Shown here: in pieces, positions 42,258-50,886 of the stretch
Numbering within the stretch: the stretch's first letter is position 1
How the letters are laid out: each line of letters starts with the position of its first letter
Assembly: GCA_900545925.1 (NCBI GenBank)
Contig: URAZ01000001.1
Span: 1-64,000 of the forward strand
Length of the DNA: 64,000 bases
Source of the DNA: an uncultured Eubacteriales bacterium
GTDB lineage: Bacteria > Bacillota > Clostridia > Oscillospirales > Oscillospiraceae
Direction of reading: 5' to 3'
Notes under the pieces: generated by a model
The model's input: only the letters and a program-made list of their open reading frames with translations
The model's database searches: none
Told to the model about the DNA's origin: nothing
Program-made: the position numbers and the translations under genes

Positions 42258-42920
42258 TCAGAGCATCTCTTTTTCTGACATCCGCGAACAGGAAATATTG
42301 AGATTTCCGTTGCGGCAGCGCAGTTCGTCGAAAAACGCCTTAGGCGGCTGTGTCTGTCGAAATACGACGCGGTACTGCAGTTCATAGAGTGTCCCCATGT
42401 TGGTGGTTTTGATCTGCTCAAGCGAGCAGGAAGACAGATACTGGCTGAACACGTCAGAGAACAGGCCTTCATAGTTGAGGTTTTCCGGAATGGTGATCTT
42501 CAACACACGCTCCGCCTCATCGCCCTTTCCAAATTTCAACGCAGAAAGCAGCAGCATGGACGCTGCAAAGATGAAAAAGAACAGCGCCGCCAGACCGAGA
42601 TAACCCATGCCTGTTGCCAGCCCCAGCGTCATGGCAAAAAAGATTGCCGCGATCTCCCGCGCGCTTCCGGGCACAGAACGGAACCGAACCAGGCTGAACG
42701 CACCTGCAACGGCGACGCCTGCGCCAAGATTCCCGTTCACCAACATGATGACCATCTGAACGGCCAGCGGCAGCAGCGCAATCGTGATGCAGAAACTCTG
42801 TGAACTGCAGCTGTTTCTTGTCATGACAAAGGCCGCAGCAATGCCGAGCAGCACAGAGGCTGCCGAACACAGCAAAAAAATTTTCAATGTAATTCCAGTT
42901 GTAATGACCGAATCAAGCAC
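42258..42920 (-). CDS. DUF4956 membrane protein
   Basis: A 220-residue protein with four predicted membrane helices in the first 130 residues (including GNLGAGVAVAGAFSLVRFRS, typical of DUF4956) and a soluble C-terminal domain. Relatives often sit with VTC-type polyphosphate polymerases and CotH kinases in envelope-related clusters; none is seen here. The function is unknown. Confidence 0.85.
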   Translation of the reverse strand: MLDSVITTGITLKIFLLCSAASVLLGIAAAFVMTRNSCSSQSFCITIALLPLAVQMVIMLVNGNLGAGVAVAGAFSLVRFRSVPGSAREIAAIFFAMTLGLATGMGYLGLAALFFFIFAASMLLLSALKFGKGDEAERVLKITIPENLNYEGLFSDVFSQYLSSCSLEQIKTTNMGTLYELQYRVVFRQTQPPKAFFDELRCRNGNLNISCSRMSEKEML

Positions 42921-43088
42921 AGAACGCAGCCTCCTTTCGGGCCTGCTGTATGGCGGGAAGCAGACAAGTGCGGTAAATTACTTTGAAAGCATTTTTAAAC
43001 AATTTTAAAACCGTACGGGACAAATCTGATTTTGCAGCAGAATAAAAAAACAAGCCCATAAGGCAAACGAACAAAGGAGGATATACGA

Positions 43089-43433
43089 ATGTCGATGAAT
43101 ATTCAGGATATGGCTGCGGTAATGGCCGCAAAAAATGAAGCGTTCCGCGGAACAGAACAGGTACCCGAAAAGGTCACGATATATAATCAGCTTCGCGCAC
43201 ATGCTGCGGCGATTGCCAAAACGCTTCGGACGCCGATGCACGCAGACAGTCTGGAACTGCGGGAGCAGAACGCGCTCATCTATGTGGAATTTTCGCTCCC
43301 CGTCAGCATTCTGAACGACAGCATCCGGAACCGTCTATCCGAATTGTTCCGGCTGGCTGACATGGTGACGTTTGCGGAAGCAAATGGCCGGATCCGCATC
43401 AGCTTTTCAGTTGCAAACGTCTGGAAAGCGTAG
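43089..43433 (+). CDS. Small unknown protein
   Basis: A 114-residue soluble protein with a strong AGGAGG site eight bases before the ATG. No family is recognised. Residues 30-50 look helical and the second half (NALIYVEFSLPVSIL and VTFAEANGRIRISFSV) looks like beta strands. It stands alone on the plus strand before nadE. Confidence 0.65.
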   Translation: MSMNIQDMAAVMAAKNEAFRGTEQVPEKVTIYNQLRAHAAAIAKTLRTPMHADSLELREQNALIYVEFSLPVSILNDSIRNRLSELFRLADMVTFAEANGRIRISFSVANVWKA

Positions 43434-43523
43434 ATCGACTGCGGTTTTTATTCTTGATAAATCTGAGAAAACCGTGTATCGTATATAGTGTCAAACCAAA
43501 TACGATATCAGGAGAGCAGTTCC

Positions 43524-45440
43524 ATGAAAGATGGTTTTATCAAAGTTGCGGCAGGGACAGTCGATGTCGTGGTCGCGGATGTGCAGTACAATACGGAGCA
43601 AATCCTTGCGCGGATGCGTGAGGCGGACGCGGCGGGCGTGAATCTGCTGACGCTGCCGGAACTTTGCCTGACGGGCTACACCTGCGGCGATCTGTTTTTC
43701 TCTGACTGCCTGCTCGGCGCGGTCGAACCTGCGCTGGCGCAGATTGTGGAGGCGTCGAAGGGCCTTTACCCAGTCACGGCAGTCGGGCTTCCGCTGCGCT
43801 TCGGCGGAAAACTCTATAACTGCGCAGCGGTCATCCACGCGGGACAGCTGCTCGGCGTCGTGCCGAAGACGCATCTGCCAAATTACGGTGAATTCTATGA
43901 ACTGCGGCAGTTTTCCTCCGCGAAAACGCTGGAAGGAAAGGCCTATACAATCCCTCTCTGCGGCCAGAACGTGCCGTTCGGAACAGCCCTTTTGTTCTGC
44001 TGCTCCGGCATGCAGGATTATACCTTCGGCGTGGAACTCTGCGAGGATCTCTGGGTCCCCTGCCCGCCTTCTACCCGGCTCTGTGCAGGCGGTGCGGCGA
44101 TCATTCTGAACCTCTCTGCCTCCGACGAGGTGATCGGCAAGGCGGATTACCGCCGGATGCTGGTCGGCGCAACGTCGGCGCGGCTGGCCTGCGGCTATAT
44201 CTATTGCAGCGCGTCGCCGACAGAATCCACACAGGACATGGTTTTCTCACGGCACCATCTGATTGCGGAAAATGGGACGGTCCTGGCGGAAAACGAGCCG
44301 TTTGCGAGTGCTTCCCTGACAGTCTCCGAGATCGACGTGCAGCGGCTCATGCACGAGCGGCACCGCACGACGAGTTATGACTCTGTCCCCGGCCTTCAGG
44401 TTGTTCCCTTTGACCAGCCGCTGCGCGAGACTGTGCTGACGCGGCACATCGCGCCCAACCCGTTCGTTCCGCCGTATGACGAGCAGCTGCGTGCCCGCGC
44501 GGAAGCGATTCTGCGCATCCAGTCGCAGGGACTCAAAAAGCGGCTGGAGCATACACACGCGAAAACGGTCGTGCTCGGTATTTCCGGCGGATTGGACAGC
44601 ACACTGGCACTGCTGGTGTGCGTACGCGCATTTGATCTGGCCGGGCGCAGCCGGAAAGAAATTCTGTGCGTCACCATGCCGTGCTTCGGCACGACGAAGC
44701 GGACAAAATCCAACGCGGTCAAACTTTGCGAAGAACTCGGCGTCAGCGTACAGGAGGTCAATATCACGGCCTCCGTCCGGCAGCATTTCGCGGACATCGG
44801 CCATGACGAAGCCGTGCATGACGTGACCTATGAAAACTGTCAGGCGCGGGAGCGCACGCAGGTCCTGATGGACATTGCGAATCAGTCCGGCGGGCTGGTC
44901 ATCGGAACGGGCGATCTTTCCGAGCTTGCGCTCGGCTGGGCGACGTATAACGGCGACCATATGTCCATGTATGCGGTCAACTGTTCGGTTCCCAAAACGC
45001 TGGTGCGGTATATCGTACAGTACGAGGCCGGGAGCAGCGCGCCTGCGCTGCGGGACGTGCTGCTGGATATTCTCGATACGCCCGTTTCGCCGGAACTTCT
45101 GCCTGCGGATGAAAATGGGCAAATCGCGCAGAAGACAGAGGATCTCGTCGGCCCGTATGAACTGCATGACTTTTTCCTATATCACCTGCTGCGCTTCGGC
45201 TCCCGTCCGCGCAAGTTGTTTCGGATGGCGAAATACGCGTATGGCGGTAAGTATTCAGACGCAGTAATTCTGCATTGGCTGAAGATATTCTGCCGCCGGG
45301 TCTTCCAGCAGCAGTTCAAGCGCTCGTGCATCCCGGACGGGCCGAAGGTCGGCTCCGTGACGCTCAGCCCCAGAGGCGACTGGCGTATGCCGTCGGACGC
45401 GTCGGGCAGCTTATGGCTCGCGGAGGCGGAAGCGCTCTGA
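43524..45440 (+). CDS. nadE: Glutamine-dependent NAD+ synthetase
   Basis: A 638-residue two-domain enzyme. The N-terminal nitrilase-like glutaminase has the Glu in LPELCLTGY, Lys in VPKTHLPNY and Cys in GVELCEDLW. The C-terminal synthetase has the ATP pyrophosphatase loop GISGGLDSTLAL and GTGDLSELALGW. It amidates deamido-NAD to NAD. The frame opens at 43488; the ATG at 43524 has AGGAG upstream. Confidence 0.96.
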   Translation: MKDGFIKVAAGTVDVVVADVQYNTEQILARMREADAAGVNLLTLPELCLTGYTCGDLFFSDCLLGAVEPALAQIVEASKGLYPVTAVGLPLRFGGKLYNCAAVIHAGQLLGVVPKTHLPNYGEFYELRQFSSAKTLEGKAYTIPLCGQNVPFGTALLFCCSGMQDYTFGVELCEDLWVPCPPSTRLCAGGAAIILNLSASDEVIGKADYRRMLVGATSARLACGYIYCSASPTESTQDMVFSRHHLIAENGTVLAENEPFASASLTVSEIDVQRLMHERHRTTSYDSVPGLQVVPFDQPLRETVLTRHIAPNPFVPPYDEQLRARAEAILRIQSQGLKKRLEHTHAKTVVLGISGGLDSTLALLVCVRAFDLAGRSRKEILCVTMPCFGTTKRTKSNAVKLCEELGVSVQEVNITASVRQHFADIGHDEAVHDVTYENCQARERTQVLMDIANQSGGLVIGTGDLSELALGWATYNGDHMSMYAVNCSVPKTLVRYIVQYEAGSSAPALRDVLLDILDTPVSPELLPADENGQIAQKTEDLVGPYELHDFFLYHLLRFGSRPRKLFRMAKYAYGGKYSDAVILHWLKIFCRRVFQQQFKRSCIPDGPKVGSVTLSPRGDWRMPSDASGSLWLAEAEAL

Positions 45441-45465
45441 TTCCCCATTTTTCGCGTCCGCCCGG

Positions 45466-45494
45466 TTGACAAGCAGCGTCCAGCGTGCTATGAT
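45466..45494 (+). promoter_or_regulatory. Promoter of the aromatic operon
   Basis: TTGACA (45466-45471) and TATGAT (45489-45494) with a 17-base spacer, upstream of the leader peptide. Confidence 0.85.
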
Positions 45495-45525
45495 TGTCAC
45501 AGATTTTCATAAGGAGAGTCTTCTC

Positions 45526-45576
45526 ATGTTCACTTCTGTTTTCGCGTCCTATTATTACTTTACTGTCGCCAGATAG
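45526..45576 (+). CDS. Leader peptide with Tyr-Tyr-Tyr-Phe control codons
   Basis: A 16-codon reading frame with AAGGAG nine bases upstream of ATG. It reads MFTSVFASYYYFTVAR. Six of 16 residues are Phe or Tyr, and three Tyr codons and one Phe codon are consecutive (45550-45561). This is the hallmark of a ribosome-stalling attenuator peptide that senses charged tRNA-Tyr and tRNA-Phe. It is too short for usual gene finding. Confidence 0.85.
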   Translation: MFTSVFASYYYFTVAR

Positions 45577-45650
45577 TAAGGTCAATTTGTGATGCGCAGA
45601 AGAGTTGGTAATTTGCATGCGGCACAGAATTGACTGTGCCGCATTTTTTA
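45557..45650 (+). terminator. Transcription attenuator of the shikimate operon
   Basis: Three alternative pairings are visible. Protector hairpin: 45557-45564 with 45575-45582. Antiterminator: GTCAATTTGTG (45581-45591) with CACAGAATTGAC (45623-45634), eleven pairs with one bulge. Terminator: 45617-45627 with 45634-45644 followed by TTTTTT. The antiterminator uses the left arm of the terminator, so the two exclude each other. Ribosome stalling on the Tyr/Phe codons would block the protector and favour read-through. Confidence 0.82.
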
Positions 45651-45670
45651 TTGTACTGGAGGTCAAAACC

Positions 45671-46675
45671 ATGATTGTCGTATTGAAGCACAACGTCCCG
45701 GACGAAAAGCGGAATCAACTCATTACCTGGCTGCGGAACCAGCAAATCGATGTGCACCCCTCGCTCGGCGAGTATCAGACCGTTCTGGGGCTGGTTGGCG
45801 ATACAAGCCGGATTGATATGTCCCTTCTGGAAAGTCTGGATATCGTCGATTCCGTCAAGCGCGTTTCCGACCCGTTCAAATGCTGCAACCGTAAGTTCCA
45901 CCCAGATGATACCGTGGTTTCGGTCGGGGATGCGAAATTCGGCGGCGGGCATTTTGCGATGATCGCCGGGCCGTGCTCGGTCGAATCGGAGGAGCAGATC
46001 GTATACGTTGCAAAGGCCGTCAAGGCTGCGGGCGCGCAGCTGCTGCGCGGCGGCGCGTTCAAGCCGCGCACGTCCCCGTATGACTTCCAGGGGCTGCATG
46101 GCGAGGGCATCCGCCTGCTTGAGATCGCCAAGCAGGAGACGGGGCTGCCCATCGTGACGGAGCTGATGAACATTAAGCATCTGCCGCTGTTTGAGAACGT
46201 CGACGTCATTCAGATCGGCGCGCGCAACATGCAGAATTATGATCTTCTGAAGGAGATGGGCTCGGTCAAAAAGCCGATTCTGCTCAAGCGCGGGCTTGCC
46301 AACACACTCAAGGAGTTGCTGATGAGCGCGGAATATATCATGGCCAGCGGCAACGACAATGTCATTCTCTGTGAGCGCGGCATCCGCACGTTTGACGACT
46401 ATACCAGAAACACGCTTGATCTGGCAGCCGTCCCGATGCTGCATGAACTGTCGCATCTGCCGGTCATCGTTGACCCCAGCCATTCCACAGGCATCAACCG
46501 ACTCGTGCCGCCCATGACGCTGGCTGCTGCCGCCTGCGGGGCTGACGGCGTGATCGTCGAGGTGCACAACGACCCCATCCATGCGCTGTGCGACGGTGCG
46601 CAGTCTCTGACCTGTGAGCAGTTTGCCGAGGTTGCTCGCAAGGTGCGCGCGGTGCGCGAGGCGGTGGCAGAATGA
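45671..46675 (+). CDS. aroF: 3-deoxy-7-phosphoheptulonate synthase (DAHP synthase, type I-beta)
   Basis: A 334-residue enzyme: N-terminal ferredoxin-like regulatory domain (residues 1-68) and a DAHP synthase barrel (AGPCSVESEEQI, LLRGGAFKPRTSPYDFQG, VDPSHSTG). It joins PEP and erythrose 4-phosphate, the entry step to aromatics. The start at 45671 (TGGAGG) is just after the attenuator. It heads the operon and overlaps tyrA by four bases. Confidence 0.96.
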   Translation: MIVVLKHNVPDEKRNQLITWLRNQQIDVHPSLGEYQTVLGLVGDTSRIDMSLLESLDIVDSVKRVSDPFKCCNRKFHPDDTVVSVGDAKFGGGHFAMIAGPCSVESEEQIVYVAKAVKAAGAQLLRGGAFKPRTSPYDFQGLHGEGIRLLEIAKQETGLPIVTELMNIKHLPLFENVDVIQIGARNMQNYDLLKEMGSVKKPILLKRGLANTLKELLMSAEYIMASGNDNVILCERGIRTFDDYTRNTLDLAAVPMLHELSHLPVIVDPSHSTGINRLVPPMTLAAAACGADGVIVEVHNDPIHALCDGAQSLTCEQFAEVARKVRAVREAVAE

Positions 46676-47505
46676 CGGTCGGAATTGTGGGTCTGGGGCT
46701 GATCGGAGGCTCGTTTGCAAAAGCCTATCACGCTGCCGGATGGATCGTCTATGGCTATGATACAGACGCAAGCATGCTTGCCTTTGCGCAGCTGGCAGAC
46801 GCGGTGAACAAACCGCTTACGATGGATACGATCGGCTCGTGCGACTTGGTACTCTTGTGCGTCCGGCCGCTCGCCGCAATCGACTATCTGCGCGAGGCTG
46901 CGCCGCATATCGGCAGGAAACCCATCGTGATCGACTGCTGCGGCACGAAGCGCGTGGTTTGCGCGGCAGCGTTCCCGCTGGCGGAACAGTACCGCTTCAC
47001 CTATCTCGGCGGACATCCAATGGCCGGTACGCAGTATTCCGGCTTCGGCCACGCGCGCGCAAATCTTTACCACAACGCACCGATGGTCATTGTCCCGCCG
47101 GCTTTTGATAACATTGAACTGCTCTCCCGCGTGCAGGAGTTACTGCGACCGGCAGGCTTCGGCAGCTACTCGGTCACGACAGCTGAAAAGCATGACGAAA
47201 TGATCGCTTTTACCTCACAGATGGCGCATCTCGTCTCGAACGCATATATCAAAAGTCCGACGGCAAGGGCACACAAGGGCTTTTCTGCCGGAAGCTACAA
47301 GGATATGACCCGCGTGGCGTGGCTGAACGCGCCGATGTGGTCGGAACTGTTCCTGGAAAACCGCGACAATATGCTCCATGAACTGGACTGCCTGATGGAC
47401 AGGCTGATGGAATACCGGACAGCGATTGCCGAAGACGACCCCGATGCGCTGACGCAGCTGTTGGAAGATGGAAAAAAGCGCAAGGAGGAGGTCGATGGAC
47501 GATGA
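46672..47505 (+). CDS. tyrA: Prephenate dehydrogenase
   Basis: A 277-residue NAD(P)-dependent enzyme: Rossmann GLGLIGG (residues 6-12), GGHPMAGTQYSG and the helical dimer domain with FSAGSYKDMTR. It converts prephenate to 4-hydroxyphenylpyruvate for Tyr. There is no fused chorismate mutase or ACT domain. Placed second in the operon, it fits the Tyr-rich leader. No chorismate mutase or pheA is in the window. Confidence 0.95.
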   Translation: MTVGIVGLGLIGGSFAKAYHAAGWIVYGYDTDASMLAFAQLADAVNKPLTMDTIGSCDLVLLCVRPLAAIDYLREAAPHIGRKPIVIDCCGTKRVVCAAAFPLAEQYRFTYLGGHPMAGTQYSGFGHARANLYHNAPMVIVPPAFDNIELLSRVQELLRPAGFGSYSVTTAEKHDEMIAFTSQMAHLVSNAYIKSPTARAHKGFSAGSYKDMTRVAWLNAPMWSELFLENRDNMLHELDCLMDRLMEYRTAIAEDDPDALTQLLEDGKKRKEEVDGR

Positions 47506-48560
47506 AGACAGTCTCTATCTCCGCCTCGCGGCAGTATGAGATTTTGATTGAACGCGGACTGCTGCGCCGCGCCGGCGAACTGGTTCGCAGCGTGACGAAC
47601 GCGGGAACGGTCATGCTCGTCTCGGACGATTCTGTATGGCCCTTGTATGGCGAAACAGTACAGAAAAGCCTCGCGGAATCCGGTTTTTCCGTATGCCGGT
47701 TCGTATTTCCGCACGGAGAGAATTCCAAGTGCGCGAAAACGTATCTGGCGCTTCTGAATGCGCTGTGTGAAAACCGGCTGACAAGGGCAGACGCAGTCGT
47801 CGCGCTCGGCGGCGGCGTAGTAGGCGATCTGACAGGCTTTGCGGCCTCTACCTATCTGCGCGGGATCGGGTTTATCCAGATCCCGACGACGCTGCTGGCC
47901 ATGGTCGATTCCTCCGTCGGCGGCAAAACGGCCATCGATCTGCCTGCCGGGAAAAATCTGGCCGGGACGTTTTACCAGCCGTGGCTCGTGCTCTGCGACC
48001 CGGACTGTCTGGATTCCCTGCCGGACGAAATTTTCCACGATGGCTGCGCGGAGGTCATCAAATACGCGGTGCTTGGAAATGCACCGTTTTTCGAGGAATT
48101 GAACTGCACGCCGCCGCATGCGCAGCTGGAGCATATTATCGAAACGTGCGTGCGGATGAAGCGCGATATCGTCGCGCAGGATGAATTTGACCGCGGCCAG
48201 CGGCAGCTTCTGAATCTCGGCCATACCTTCGGCCATGGGATCGAGGCCTGCAGCAGCTTTGCCGTCAGCCACGGCTCTGCCGTCGCCATCGGTATGGCGA
48301 TGATCGTGCGGGCAGCGGTGCAGTTCGGCTTCTGCACGACCGAAACGCGGGATACGGTGCTGGACCTGCTGCGGCAGTACGGGCTTCCGACCGATTGTGC
48401 GTATCCGGCAGAGCAGATGCTCGGCGTAGTTTTACACGACAAAAAATCCTCCGGCGGATCGGTCAGCCTGATCGTTCCAACAGCCGTCGGACACTGTGAA
48501 ATCCGAAAAACACCGGCCGACGAAATTTCAAACTGGCTGCTGGCCGGAGGTGCACAATGA
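47502..48560 (+). CDS. aroB: 3-dehydroquinate synthase
   Basis: A 352-residue enzyme with NAD-binding GGGVVGDLTGFAASTYLRGI, VDSSVGGKTAIDLPAGKN and zinc ligands in EVIKYAV and LGHTFGHGIE. It converts DAHP to 3-dehydroquinate. Four-base ATGA overlaps on both sides show translational coupling. Confidence 0.97.
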   Translation: MKTVSISASRQYEILIERGLLRRAGELVRSVTNAGTVMLVSDDSVWPLYGETVQKSLAESGFSVCRFVFPHGENSKCAKTYLALLNALCENRLTRADAVVALGGGVVGDLTGFAASTYLRGIGFIQIPTTLLAMVDSSVGGKTAIDLPAGKNLAGTFYQPWLVLCDPDCLDSLPDEIFHDGCAEVIKYAVLGNAPFFEELNCTPPHAQLEHIIETCVRMKRDIVAQDEFDRGQRQLLNLGHTFGHGIEACSSFAVSHGSAVAIGMAMIVRAAVQFGFCTTETRDTVLDLLRQYGLPTDCAYPAEQMLGVVLHDKKSSGGSVSLIVPTAVGHCEIRKTPADEISNWLLAGGAQ

Positions 48561-49810
48561 CGCGGACGATACTGCCCGGCTTGCGCACAGGTGTGATTCG
48601 GATTCCCGCCTCCAAATCACAGGCGCACCGGATGCTGATCTGCGCAGCACTCTCTGCATCGCCGTCTCATTTGATTTTGGACGGCTTCAGCGCGGATATT
48701 GAAGCGACGATGCAGTGTCTGGAAGCGCTTGGCGCACGATGCGAAAAAATTTCGGACGGACTTCTTATTTCACCGGTCAGCGTTTGCCCAGCGCAGGCGC
48801 GGCTAGATGTAGGCGAAAGCGGATCGACACTGCGGTTTCTACTTCCAGTGCTTGGGGCACTTGGCATTCGGGCAGAAATTCAGATGCACGGGAGGCTCCC
48901 GGCACGTCCTCTGTCCCCGCTGTGGGAGGCTTTGGAGATGCACGGCATGCGGCTGCAGCAGGACGGGTCTGTCCTGCATACGGACGGGCAGTTGACCGCA
49001 GGAGACTATTCCCTGCCCGGCAATGTTTCCTCGCAGTTTATTTCCGGGCTTTTGTTTGCGCTGCCGCTTCTGAGCGGAAACAGCACGCTGACGGTCACGG
49101 GCGCGCTCCAATCGGCGCGGTACGTCGCCATGACGGAGCAGGCGCTTGCGGAAGCGGGAATTCTTATAAAAAAGGACGGGCCGGTCTGGCAGATCGGCGG
49201 TGAGCAGCGCTATGCGGCGCCTTCTGTGCAGACGGTCGAGGGAGACTGGTCAAACGCGGCGTTTTTCCTGTGCATGGGCGCGCTGTCGGAGGCGGGCGTG
49301 ACTGTAACGGGGCTGAATCCCGAATCGCTGCAGGCAGACCGGGCTATTACGGAAATTCTGACACGTTTCGGCGCAAAGTTAGCCATCTCTGAGCATGCCG
49401 TTATCGTGCGACGCGGAAATCTGCATGGAATCACGCTGGACGCAGGGCCGGTTCCGGATCTCATCCCAGTTGTCTCCTGTCTTGCCGCGCTTTGCAGCGG
49501 GGAAACGCAGGTTGAAAATGCAGCGCGGCTGCGGCTGAAAGAATCCGACCGTTTGCAAACGACGGCAGCGCTCCTTTCCGTGCTTGGCGGATGCGTACAT
49601 GAATTGCCGGACGGTCTGGTTATTTTAGGCCGCGACCGCCTTTCCGGCGGAACGGCGGACGCTTGTGGCGACCACCGCATCGCCATGAGTGCGGCTATGG
49701 CCGCCTGCGGCTGCGAAGGCCTGGTTACGGTGTCTGGAAGCGAATGCGTCGCAAAATCCTATCCCGCATTCTGGGAGGACTTTGCTTCTTTGAAGGAGGA
49801 TGCAGTATGA
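48557..49810 (+). CDS. aroA: EPSP synthase (3-phosphoshikimate 1-carboxyvinyltransferase)
   Basis: A 417-residue enzyme with two inverse alpha/beta domains: SKSQAHRMLICAAL near residue 14, GESGSTLRFLLPVLGAL (PEP and shikimate-3-P site), and LRLKESDRLQTT in the second half. It transfers enolpyruvyl to shikimate 3-phosphate. The active-site start reads GESGSTLRF; the family usually has a G-N-A/S-G-T pattern, and E-S here is seen in class II-like members. Confidence 0.95.
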   Translation: MTRTILPGLRTGVIRIPASKSQAHRMLICAALSASPSHLILDGFSADIEATMQCLEALGARCEKISDGLLISPVSVCPAQARLDVGESGSTLRFLLPVLGALGIRAEIQMHGRLPARPLSPLWEALEMHGMRLQQDGSVLHTDGQLTAGDYSLPGNVSSQFISGLLFALPLLSGNSTLTVTGALQSARYVAMTEQALAEAGILIKKDGPVWQIGGEQRYAAPSVQTVEGDWSNAAFFLCMGALSEAGVTVTGLNPESLQADRAITEILTRFGAKLAISEHAVIVRRGNLHGITLDAGPVPDLIPVVSCLAALCSGETQVENAARLRLKESDRLQTTAALLSVLGGCVHELPDGLVILGRDRLSGGTADACGDHRIAMSAAMAACGCEGLVTVSGSECVAKSYPAFWEDFASLKEDAV

Positions 49811-50886
49811 GCAGCGTGTATACCGGAAATCTGACCGTTTCCATCTTCGGGCAGTCCCACGCGCCCGCCATCGGCGTTACGATTGATGGACTCCCAGCTG
49901 GATTTCCCATCAATCTGGATGAATTGCAGTTTTTTTTAAGCCGCCGTGCGCCCGGACAGAATGCGTGGTCAACGCCGCGCAGAGAGGTTGACGCCCCGGA
50001 AGTTTTATGCGGGCTGAAAAACGGAAAAACCTGCGGCGCGCCGCTCACGGCCATCATCCGCAACACCAACACACGCTCCGGCGATTACGAAAATCTAAAG
50101 GATGTTCCCCGCCCTGGCCATGCAGACTACACTGCGCAGGTCAAATTCGGCGGCGCACAGGACGCAAGCGGCGGCGGACATTTTTCCGGTCGGCTGACCG
50201 CGCCGATGTGCATTGCCGGCGGTATTTGCATGCAGCTGCTGGAACACGAGGGTGTCCGCATCCGCGCGCGCATCTTATCCATTGGAACTGTCACCGACAG
50301 CGCACCGTTTGACGCGCCGGTCGCGGGAAAGCCGTTTCCAGCCGTTTCTGACGGCGCAGCTACAACCATGCAGGAGGAAATTGCGCAGGCGAAGGCGGAC
50401 GGAGATTCCATCGGCGGCGTGATTGAATGTGTGATAGACGGGCTTCCGGCAGGCATTGGCGAGCCGATGTTTGGTGGGCTGGAAAACCTGATTGCGCGTA
50501 CTGTGTTCGCCATTCCGGCGGTCAAGGGCGTGGAGTTCGGCGCAGGTTTTGCTGCCGCGCGGCTGCGCGGCAGCGAGAATAACGATCCGTTCCGCGTGCA
50601 AAATGGGCACATTGTCACGGAAACGAACAACTGTGGCGGTATTTTGGGCGGCATTTCGACCGGCATGCCGGTTGTGTTCCGTGCCGCATTCAAACCGACG
50701 CCGTCCATTTCCCGGACACAGGCCTCCGTCAGCCTTTCGCGGATGGAAAATGAAACGCTCGTCATCCATGGGCGACACGACCCATGTATCGTACCGCGGG
50801 CCGTCCCGTGCGTAGAGGCTGCGGCAGCGATTGCCGTGCTGGATGCGTGGATGGGCCGTAAAAAGGAGACAGGCTATGAATTCTAA
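49807..50886 (+). CDS. aroC: Chorismate synthase
   Basis: A 359-residue enzyme with FMN and substrate motifs GQSHAPAIGVTIDGLPAG, RPGHADYT and GGGHFSGRLTA, plus ASVSLSRMENETLVIHGRHDP near the C-terminus. It makes chorismate from EPSP. The ATG at 49807 overlaps aroA (ATGA); a longer frame starting at 49663 lies inside aroA. Confidence 0.97.
   Translation: MSSVYTGNLTVSIFGQSHAPAIGVTIDGLPAGFPINLDELQFFLSRRAPGQNAWSTPRREVDAPEVLCGLKNGKTCGAPLTAIIRNTNTRSGDYENLKDVPRPGHADYTAQVKFGGAQDASGGGHFSGRLTAPMCIAGGICMQLLEHEGVRIRARILSIGTVTDSAPFDAPVAGKPFPAVSDGAATTMQEEIAQAKADGDSIGGVIECVIDGLPAGIGEPMFGGLENLIARTVFAIPAVKGVEFGAGFAAARLRGSENNDPFRVQNGHIVTETNNCGGILGGISTGMPVVFRAAFKPTPSISRTQASVSLSRMENETLVIHGRHDPCIVPRAVPCVEAAAAIAVLDAWMGRKKETGYEF

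Noticed and set aside
45563..45627. Alternative antiterminator pairing CTGTCGCC with GGCACAG
   Set aside because: The left arm would be covered by a ribosome stalled at the Tyr/Phe codons; the 45581-45591 with 45623-45634 pairing is longer and better placed.
49663..49806. N-terminal extension of chorismate synthase
   Set aside because: The upstream part lies inside aroA and lacks family sequence; the ATGA overlap at 49807 gives the normal start.
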